A stretch of 64,000 nt of DNA, from the NCBI RefSeq assembly GCF_947507565.1, contig NC_089193.1, positions 1,167,125-1,231,124 on the forward strand, in the 5' to 3' direction. This DNA comes from Oscarella lobularis (Eukaryota; Porifera; Homoscleromorpha; Homosclerophorida; Oscarellidae). The position numbers were made by a program, and so were the translations under genes. The notes below the pieces were generated by a model. That model worked only from the letters and a program-made list of their open reading frames with translations. It was not told the DNA's origin and made no database searches. Within the stretch, counting starts at the first letter, position 1. Each line of letters begins with the position of its first letter. Shown here one piece after another: positions 55,601 to 64,000 of this stretch.

Positions 55601-58596
55601 CCTTGCCCTAGGCACAATCCGTAGCCAAGCCGTCGCATTGAAGCGAAGAATTCTGACGTAGCTGCTTCCGACGACGACGACGAGAGAATATTTGAGTAAG
55701 CACTCATCAGTGACTGCCCTTCAGAGATGGATACATCCGTTTGTTGGAGTGAGGAGCTAAGAAGGCGACTTGCTGTCTCTTCTTGAGCGACGTCTAAGTT
55801 TGCCCGTTCTGTGAGACTCCTTATAACGTTAACCACGTCCACGAGATAGTCTCTCTCTTTAGGAATAACCGTGTCAAATAAATGGTTCGCCCTGCTCAAA
55901 GCAAACGATCTAAACGAAGCGAGCTCCGCTTCCTGAAGTCCGGTTGAGTTCTCATTCAAAGCCATCAGGCTGACTAGAAGTTTCTGCAAAGCCGACGGCC
56001 AGTCAAAGTCGATTTTCTGCTGAATAGAACGTTGAATGTTCGAAAGGTTGAACTGGACGGTCTTTGCAACGGTTACTTCGTTTCTAAGTGTGACGTAGAC
56101 ATCGTTAGAATCTCTAATTCGTGCCCTTATCAGCACCGGTTGACCGGGCGTCAATACAGTGCTTAGTTCATTATTCAGACTCGGAGCTCTCAGCCAAGTG
56201 ATGCCTTGTTCGCCTTCGATGCCAAATTGATACCAGAGAGGTCGTTGCTCCTCGACTACAGCGCATCCTTGCACTTTTAATTTGAAGTCCGTTTCCAAAG
56301 CATTTCCTAGAGGAGGGGAAATTTCGAGACGACAAGAAGTAGGAACAGCTAGAGTCCGAATAATAACGTCGGAATATCGACTCGTTAGAGTGGTATTTAC
56401 TAAGAGGCGAAATCGGTACGGTGTGCTCGGGAGTAAGGTGTTTGGCTGAATAACCAAATCAACGCGATTCATACTCCTATTTGCCTTCAAATTTTCCTTC
56501 GCGTCTGAAACAAAATTTTCTTCTGTGTTGATGAAGTATTTATGAGGTGTTGATACTCGATTGGGATCACTGAGGTTCACGTATCCGTATCCAGGAGATG
56601 CAGAGAGAGAAATCCATTGAACGGTTGCTTCTAAGTTATGACTTGCAACCCAAGCTTGAATGATAAGTTTGCTGCGAATATTGATCAGTTCAGAATTCAG
56701 CGGAGAAATGACAGTTAAAATAGGCGCCTGACCTATCGTTGGTAGAAGTCGAATAAGAGTCTTGGCAACGGAGAAACGATGACCTTTCGAGTAATTCAAT
56801 TGAAAAAGGTAATCACCTGCTTTCAGAGCGAAGGCTGGAAGTTGAACGACACTGTTATTCTTGAAGGAAACACCCTTGCAAGGGAGGGTAGAATTTTCTA
56901 TTGTACATTGCCACTCATAGTTTTCGTCATGAGGCTGGGGCACATTATTAGCTGGGTCATACGATTCACTGCCATCGAGTAGAAACGATTGGCTTACGCT
57001 CAGTGTTCGTTCATCTCCTCCACGTATTCTTGCACGAAGTCTCGGATAATCGGCCTCAATAGAGACGGCCGAGAAAGCGGTACCAACAGTTATTTTCAAG
57101 TGGTAAGAGAAGCCACACTGAAAGGTGCCTTTGTCTACTAACAGTCTGGACGTCTGATTCATCCACGACTTTGGCGTATAGCTGTATCCCCTGTCATTGG
57201 AAATCAGCTGCCACAAAAAGGACAGAGGCTTCGTTTCGTCGCGGCAAACTAACTCAGCTTCGAATACATGATCTTCAACGCACGAGATTCTCCGACTCTG
57301 CGGTCCCAATATAACCACCATGGGCGATGAGGAATTTTGCAGAGTCACAACAAATTGGGTTGGATTGCTAAGAAATCCCAACGAAGATTCAACTCCCAAG
57401 TGGAGCGAGATAGTCTTGAAGCCAAGAAACGCCGAGTAGTCAAGGGTGACCGAAGCGTCATTCAAACTGCCGTTTACCAAGTGGTTTAGGCTCTTGTTTT
57501 CTGACGTCACGCTCCAAATATATTTCAGACCCGAGTAGCCAACCGAAAACGAATTCTGACCGGTGTACGTCGCCCGTTTGCACAACGACGTCATGACTTC
57601 GGGGCCCTCAATAACAGCCACAGGGAGGGCCACGTCTCCCGGAGCTGAAACCGCCAAACCGCCTTCGGAGTATCTCGAATAAATTTGATAACGAGTAGCA
57701 AAAACGCCTGCTTTGATAGATATATCAGAGCCAAGTTTAACCTGCGCTTCACGAGGCAGGTCTATAACAATTCTGCGCTGCTGACGATTGGCCCACGAGC
57801 ACGTGGCATTAGATGCTCCCACCAGCAAAAAGCTGACGTCACTCAAAATCGTTCTGCAGTCCATATGATAGTCCGGTGACGCCAATACAGTTTCCGTATC
57901 AAAATCAATAAGAAGCTGGCCTAAGGATTTTGTAAACGATACGGAAATCAATTCTGGGGCTCGATGATAGAAGATGTATTGGGTATCGACAGCCGAGGGC
58001 ACGATACCCGTGTCGTCTCCGGCGTTGAGAGAAACGTTCAAAACGACGCGTAGAGATTCTCGAAGAGTTCGAGCGACGAGGCGACATCGCAATACGGTCG
58101 AATTCAAAAATTCCGCCTGCACTTCCGGTACCCCGTCGATCATACAGGCAATCTCTCCCGTATCGACGAAATTTCGTCCGTATATCAAGACGTCGGTGTC
58201 CCTTTCTAAAGGGCCCTCGCTCGGTTTTATTCCCGTGACGGCGATCTTTGTCAAATCGAAAAATATGAACGGACGCCACGGGGAGGCGATCGTTCCGGAC
58301 GTGATTTCGAATCGCACTTGGGTGACGAAGGGAACGGCGGGCGTGGAACATACCAGGTCCGTCGAATTTGCAACGATCGTGCTTGGGCTCAATCGGGAGC
58401 TCGACGACGTTCGAAATTGGCACTTGGAACGATGGGGCTCTTGAACGGTGAAGCCATTTCCTTCGACGCGGACGAGAGTCCCGCCCACCGCTGGACCGGA
58501 GCGAGGCGAATAGTCGACGATTTGGACGCCTTGCACTGCTTCCAGGATGCCGACGAGCATGCATAACGCCAAAGTCCGCGTACGCATTGTTTTCAC
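52680..58596 (-). CDS. IPT-REJ-GPS-EGF adhesion receptor with long acidic cytoplasmic tail
   Basis: A 1194-codon first exon: signal peptide (RTLALCMLVGILEAVQG), IPT/TIG domains (VDYSPRSGPAVGGTLVRVEG; GIKPSEGPLERDTDVLIYGR), a REJ-like region, and a GAIN/GPS end CRYWNENEKKWAGDGCE ... CMCKHLSEF, with the cleavage-type HL-S. Laminin/MEGF-type EGF repeats follow (GCPQGRWGQDC, GCREGLWGKNC, ACPSGYFGKGC, ACDQGSYGFNC), then a single membrane span WVVALAVIIVLLVVSIILLY and basic YRKKKRRK. The tail continues through a 47-nt intron (donor after KKKPS) into IIPEEDEEDEVDKIIKDGQI, a globular-looking block FPERIYLPPTATLAELREKL to DDYRAIHLWE, Ser/Tyr- and Gly-rich SYTSYTGTSGSYTSYTSF, and a Glu-rich end ENEANEESGK-stop. 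Roughly 1,800 residues. Adhesion or egg-sperm-type recognition is inference. Confidence 0.82.
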
Positions 58597-58873
58597 CGGA
58601 CTTTGGAGGCCTTAGCAACTCTGAGGGGGCCTCTGAGGGAGGGGTGATACACAACAGATCAAAACATCCGGACGCATGCTCGCGAGTGGCACGTGCTCGT
58701 ATCTATAACAACGTAGGAAACTTTCGCTGTCTACTCGCCTTTATCGATATTTTTTCACTGATTCCAGGATTCACGAAACTGTCAGAATTATCAGGTCAAA
58801 GTAAAGATTGGAATTTTCTAGGTGAGGTCTCAAAAGGGTACGAGAGCATTTCTGACGAATTTTAGCTAGAACT

Positions 58874-61410
58874 ATGTCGTTTTCGAGCTTTTTCGGCAGT
58901 GGCGTCGACACCTCTGCCGTTTCCTCGACGTCTGCTCTTAAATCGCGCAGTTTCCAAGAGCCTACGCTCCAACAATCGTCTTCGTCGATCCAAATGCCGT
59001 TCTCATCGTCGACGAGCCTTCCGCAGCTCACTCCGGACTCCCTATCGCTTCTCGAAGCATCCGAAAAAGGCGACGTAGCGCTCGCAAAGCGGCTCCTCGC
59101 CGCGGGAGCCGATCCGAACGCGTATAAGGACGAAATGAAGCGAACGAGTCTTCATCACGCGAGTTCGTACGGACACGCTCCTCTCGTTCGACTTCTCGTC
59201 GAATCGGGCGCCAGAGCGGAGGCGAAAAGTGCGGCGGGAAGAACGCCGCTTCACGAGGCTTGTCTCGGCGGTCATTTGGACGTCGTGGAAATATTAGCCG
59301 GATGTTGCGAGGAAGTGGACGACGCGGATCGCGATCGACGAACTGCGGCTCATTTGGCGGCTCTTCACGGAGAAACAGAATGTCTGAACTGTGTAGGGAA
59401 AGATAATCGAAGACTTTGATGATAAGACTTATATACAGTACCGATCATATGTATTAGGCCACCCTGGTTTCTTTAGTAATCATTGTCGTAATACGCGCTC
59501 ATTCATTCAAAAGATACGTAGAAGTCGAACTTCTGTTTGCACTAGTAACAACCTTCTACCTTTGCTCTTCTTTCGTAGAACAAATGTTGCAAGTTTTGTA
59601 GCAACTGTGTGGCGTTGCAAGAGCAGTACTGTAACCCTGTCTATTTATAGTGCGTTTTGAAAGTTAGGCAAAACTTAGGCAAAATGAATTAATATTTGAC
59701 TTCCAAAGTTAATAAGCATTAGTTTTATTGCTTGCGAAATTTTTGAGATTGAAACCAACCTAACTAAAGGCAAAAATCAGAAATTTTTAAAGTTTTAATT
59801 TTTTGCAAAGCATTAAGAAAATCCTTGTTTTAGAACTATACGTAGAAATTTCTGTTAAAAGCATCAGCAACTTCAGTAAAAGAACTGAAAAGGATGCTTA
59901 TTTATTCCTCTTTCATCTAATGACAACTTCGATTTCTAAAGCATTAGTTAGACCAGTTTAGAGAATTAAAATGAAAAGGTGGTAAAATGGCGTTATTGCA
60001 AACAGAGTAGCTTCCTAGTCCCAAACTGGAGGCATGCGGAAGACAACTTTGCAACATTTGTCATGTTAAACTTTAACGACTTTTCAGTTAATTAAAAAAA
60101 ATTAAGCATAGGAAAATTCAATTTTTACGCAAAAATTGTCCTATGTTCGGTGAAGGGTATTATTCTTAGTGTTATCACTAAAGCGCGTATTGTCTCAATG
60201 GAATTGCCACAAATTTGCTACAATTGTTTTTTTTTACAAATTTAAGACTTATCTCTTCTTTTAAAAAGAAGCTTTGCTAAAAGCAAAGAGAGACTTTTTT
60301 ATCACGCATCATACAAACTTGACTCTGTATAAGGGTTACTAGGGGTGGCCTGATACTTATGACCGGTACTGTATATATTAATTGATTCTCTTTAGGTTTG
60401 TACTCACGGTTCCGATGCGAGTCTCGAGGATAAGCATGGCTGCACTCCGGCTCATTTGGCTGCCATGCACAATCAAGCTTCGGCTCTCAAGTGCATCATG
60501 GAACGGGGTTTCGATATCGACACGCCGGATCGAAAGGGAAAGAGTCCGGCTCACTACGCCGCCGAAGGAGGAAGTCTCGATTGCTTGAAAGTGATGGTCG
60601 ATAGCGTGATGGACATTTGCGTCGGTGACGACATCGGATTGCAGCCGATTCATTACGCCGCTATGGGAAATCGAGTGGAATGCTTAAAATTTTTGCTGCA
60701 GCACGGAGCCAGCGAAACGGACGTGGATAGACAAGGAAGAACGGTTTTGCACGTGGTAAGGTAAAATTTATTTACTCACGTAAGTTAACACTTTGGCATA
60801 GGCTGCTAGGGGCGGAGGTGCAGTGTCTGTTCATTGGCTATTAGAAACTGGAGCTAATCCTAATACAATAGATGGTAAAAATGGAGTATTTATATATAAA
60901 ATTCTAACAAATTTTATTTTTAAGATTCTTTGTGTACAGCTGCTCATATTGCTGCAGCACGTGGTCACGCCGAGTGTGTCTATTGCCTTAGTCAACATGG
61001 GGCGGATTTTAGTCTTCTCAATAAGAATGGAGACGACGTGATTGGTGCTGCGAGGAGAAGCGGGCATCCAGTGAAAATCAACAAAGCCGGTAATTGACGT
61101 CAGAGGCGACAAAAGTATTTGAATTCGAATTCAAATTGATTTAGTGGAGGGAAAATTAAAATGCGGCTTCTGCGAAAAGCAGCATAAGCAATATTTGAAA
61201 GATTTAGCCACTCGGCCGAGCAAAGTAGAGAGAAGCATTCAGATTGCTCAAACGGTCATGTTCAATTCGCCGGTATCACTGAATCGTCGCGTAGCAACGG
61301 CAACCAAAACGAAGAAAAAGGAGCCTAACGTTAGGCACAATGTCGTAGGAAAAACCGGCGCTTTACCGAAACGCGAAATCGAATCGAAGTACTTCGGAGA
61401 GCACGATTAA
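58874..61410 (+). CDS. ANKRD42: ankyrin-repeat protein, ANKRD42-like
   Basis: A Ser-rich start MSFSSFFGSGVDTSAVSSTS, then about eight ankyrin repeats: LLEASEKGDVALAKRLLAAG, TSLHHASSYGHAPLVRLLVE, TPLHEACLGGHLDVVEILAG, TAAHLAALHGETECLNC, then after a long intron VCTHGSDASLEDKHG, TPAHLAAMHNQASALKCIME, SPAHYAAEGGSLDCLKVMV, PIHYAAMGNRVECLKFLLQ and AAHIAAARGHAECVYCL. A basic C-terminal region (CGFCEKQHKQYLKDLATRPS) ends KYFGEHD-stop. Repeat number and a short basic tail fit ANKRD42, but many ankyrin proteins look alike, so the symbol is tentative. The first intron carries a TA-flanked mobile element. Confidence 0.75.
59436..60371. mobile_element. Tc1/mariner-like MITE in first intron of the ankyrin gene
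   Basis: 936 bp with 29-base terminal inverted repeats beginning CAGTACCG (26 of 29 matching), flanked by TA duplications. Interior AT-rich with no transposase frame. Ends share CAGTACCG with the 8397-9324 element but the interiors look unrelated. Confidence 0.88.
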
Positions 61411-61468
61411 ATAAAGAGTATTAGATTTCGTGTACGGGGACTCCATCGAAAGCACTGCTCTTCCGACC

Positions 61469-64000
61469 ATGTCGACTCGCTTTCGCGCCGCTACGACGTT
61501 CTTCCGCGCTCGCAAGGCGACGTTTCGTTCGAGCAGCGCCCTGCCGAACGTCAGAGCGCAGATAGAAGGCGAATTGTCGGCGATTCGCGACGCGGGAACG
61601 TACAAGACCGAACGCGTGATAACGTCGCGACAAGCGGCGACGATCGGCGTTCGCGGACGCGAGAACAAAGTTCTCAATTTCTGCGCGAACAACTATCTCG
61701 GCCTATCGGCCCATCCCGACGTAATCCAAGCGGGAAAAGATGCTCTTGATACCCACGGTGCTGGTCTCAGTTCAGTCCGATTCATATGTGGAACGCAGGT
61801 TTTTAATTAGATATGATTCGCTAATTAATTAATTAGATATAAATTCGTTAATTAAATTTTGTGAGGTTAATTAATCGAATTAGGATATTCACGTTGATCT
61901 CGAGAGAAAAATTGCCGAGTTTCACGGTCGCGACGATTCGATTCTCTACGCGAGTTGCTTCGACGCCAATGGGGGAATATTCGAGGCGTTGCTGGGCGCC
62001 GAAGATGCGCTGATGAGCGACGAGCTCAACCACGCCTCCATCATCGACGGCGTGCGACTGTGCAAGGCGAAAAAGTACCGATACAAACATCGGGACATGA
62101 ACGGTGGGTGGCTGAAAAAAAAAGTCGCGAAGGGGCAGACGAGGATAGTCATGTATTGATTAATTAATTCTATGTGAAAGAACTGAGGAATATGCTCGAG
62201 GAGGCGAAGGGTATGAGACGAAAGATGATTGTTACGGATGGCGTGTTTAGCATGGATGGGAACGTGGCGCCTTTGAAGTAAGAGACATTGAGCTGTGTTC
62301 ACTCGTGAAGAAACTATTTAGCTGTGTATAGCGTTTCATGTCTCGCATGCGTTCATAGCGTTCATATCTTTGTCTAAGTTTAGCGCGCGTTCAACGCAGT
62401 GCCCGTTATTTATAGAGGCGCCATATAGCGCCTTGATTTTGCTGACAGGGCGCATTGCCGTTTCTTCGTATCCATTCGCTTTTTGCGTCCAAATAGCGAC
62501 CGAATGTCTTTAGAATAGACCCACAATGCATTTCGCGGAGAATTCTTTGCCTCTACTCGCTCCTATGAAGCATTTTGTCATGCATTCAACTGACGTCATA
62601 TGTAGCGTGACAGGGCGTGTCTTGCGTACGTCGAACGCGTTTTATTGTCGTTTTTTCGCGTTTCTAGATTGATTTGCGACAAAATTCGTTCGTGTTTGTG
62701 ATCAGAAACGTATTTGCAGCCGATTGAGAGTGTTTTCAGTTCGATTAGCGCACTTTTTGTGGTGAACAGCTGCAGTGGAAGTGACCCAGGCAGGGTTGTT
62801 ATATATATACCCAGCGTTTCCATATACCTATCAGTAGCAGGAGCATGAGCTCTTGACTAGGATAGAAGGGAGTTGGAAACGCTCTCCAAGGGTTTGACCA
62901 TCATGGCCCGGTGGCTGGTCACTCTCCTCACTTGACGGCTTCGGCCTTCCTAGTCATTAGTTCCTCTGCGTCTGTGAGATACCTCTGATAGGGATAAACC
63001 TCCATAGCACCGTCTTCCGTGTGGTTTGTATCAAGTGTCGTAACCTTTTTAAATTTTTAAAAAATTGCTACGTGAAAGAGACGCGTTTTTTGAGCTTCTA
63101 ACGGTCAAACAACACGTCTCTTACGTTAGAAAGGGGGCCTCAGTTAGAAGTTTGTCTTTTGATCGTGTTGCAGCGAGTATAACTAGAATTTGAACGGTCT
63201 TAGATGGCTAATTGATAAAATTGAACTTCTCCGTAGGGAAATCTGCGATCTCGCCGACGAGTACGGAGCCATTGTGTTTGTTGACGATTGCCACGCCACT
63301 GGTTTCCTTGGGAAAACTGGAAGGTAGGTTCAATTCGGTTCACGCAAGCGTTCGATGCTAGCTGACCATAGAGGAACCGAAGAGTTCTTGGGTATTTCCG
63401 GTCGCGTCGACATTATAAATTCTACGCTGGGCAAAGCAATGGGAGGAGCTTCGGGTAGTTTCAAGAGCGCACTGGGAACTCTGATATAAGTAGTATTTTA
63501 TAGGAGGATACACGACTTCATCTAAGGAAATAATCGATTTGCTGCGCCAGCGTTCGAGACCGTATCTTTTCTCGAATTCCCTGCCGCCCCCTGTTGTCGC
63601 TCAGGCCAGTAAAGTTAGTTCGCATTATTAGAAAAATCGATTTACGCCGTTTTTTTATGACTGTGTACTCTCTACCGAGGTTTATGACTTGCTTATGACG
63701 AGCTCCGAGCTGCCGAAGAAAGTGGCCGCCAATACGGAACGTTTCAGGAGGAGAATGACCGAAGCAGGTTTTCGCGTTTCGGTTAGGAAATATTTTTATT
63801 TCGTAGCAAATAGTATGAAGTGCGATTGCTTCGCAGGGAGACAACCATCCTATCTGTCCGGTGATGTTGGGAGACGCGCGCCTGGCTACCGAAATGGCTG
63901 ACGAAATGCTCGAAAGAGGAATTTTTGTTATAGGGTTCAGTTTTCCCGTCGTTCCTCACGGCAAGGCTCGCATTCGCGTGCAATTGAGTGCCGTTCATTC
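61469..64000 (+). CDS. GCAT: glycine C-acetyltransferase (2-amino-3-ketobutyrate CoA ligase), 3' end beyond window
   Basis: Mitochondrial PLP enzyme of threonine breakdown: 2-amino-3-oxobutyrate plus CoA gives glycine and acetyl-CoA. The presequence-like start [20 protein letters not shown] is followed by [92 protein letters not shown] and the PLP lysine in [20 protein letters not shown]. It continues to [11 protein letters not shown] at the right edge; the last 20 or so residues are missing. An intron at about 62280-63235 contains a degraded mobile element. The ATG at 61469 fits the presequence; 53 bases earlier the same frame opens without an ATG. Confidence 0.96.
62380..63205. mobile_element. 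decayed inverted copy of the 8397-9324 element in GCAT intron
   Basis: Read on plus, this matches the minus strand of 8397-9324 through blocks such as GCGCCTTGATTTTGCTGAC, GCATTGCCGTTTCTTCGTAT and CAGTGGAAGTGACCCAGGCA. One end near 63203 still shows TTTGAACGGT; the other end is unrecognisable. No transposase. Confidence 0.8.

Overview
This is a eukaryotic, almost certainly animal, window. Genes are split by many short introns (clear cases of about 47 and 52 nt), intergenic gaps are tens to hundreds of bases, and genes lie on both strands. The content (plastin, TGFBRAP1, cysteine-string DnaJ, a RhoBTB, adhesion-type receptors) together with the compactness suggests an early-branching metazoan, most compatible with a sponge. 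The species is inference; no marker settles it. There is one 200-base assembly gap (2321-2520). No bacterial-type operons, CRISPR array, rRNA or tRNA gene was found.

Layout. 1-12.15 kb holds a complete aldehyde oxidase/xanthine dehydrogenase-like molybdo-flavoenzyme (minus) and a second, nearly identical copy of its 3' half at the left edge; a divergent kinase-like gene sits between them on plus. 12.2-19.9 kb: a Rac-like RhoBTB with a CAAX end (minus), DNAJC5 (minus) head-to-head with DCAF7 (plus), two broken extra copies of the DCAF7 3' end, and mitochondrial protease OMA1 (minus). 20-21.5 kb is poorly explained. 21.6-27.6 kb: TGFBRAP1 (minus), with an intron carrying a 607-bp tandem array whose units end in a long palindrome. 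28.1-38.9 kb: an FSIP2-like coiled-coil protein (plus), WDR4 (minus), an adenylate-kinase-like protein (minus), L-gulonolactone oxidase (minus), a Rab32-type GTPase (plus) and a WW plus four-CUE-like protein (minus). 38.9-44 kb: NDUFS2 and plastin (plus). 44.3-58.6 kb is a run of four minus-strand cell-surface genes: two tandem Reeler-domain membrane proteins, a mucin/proteoglycan-like protein with about 40 PPFSGSGSG units, and a large IPT-REJ-GPS-EGF receptor with a long unusual cytoplasmic tail. 58.9-64 kb: an ANKRD42-like protein and the start of GCAT (plus).

The housekeeping genes are individually ordinary and show no shared pathway. The cell-surface block is the most cohesive unit: at least three of its members share a similar transmembrane exon, suggesting local duplication and exon shuffling of extracellular domains onto a common membrane anchor. 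Three TA-flanked or decayed Tc1/mariner-like non-coding elements lie in introns (AO, ANKRD42-like, GCAT). Exon boundaries were worked out by hand; gene spans are start-to-stop unless stated, and some 5' ends are uncertain.
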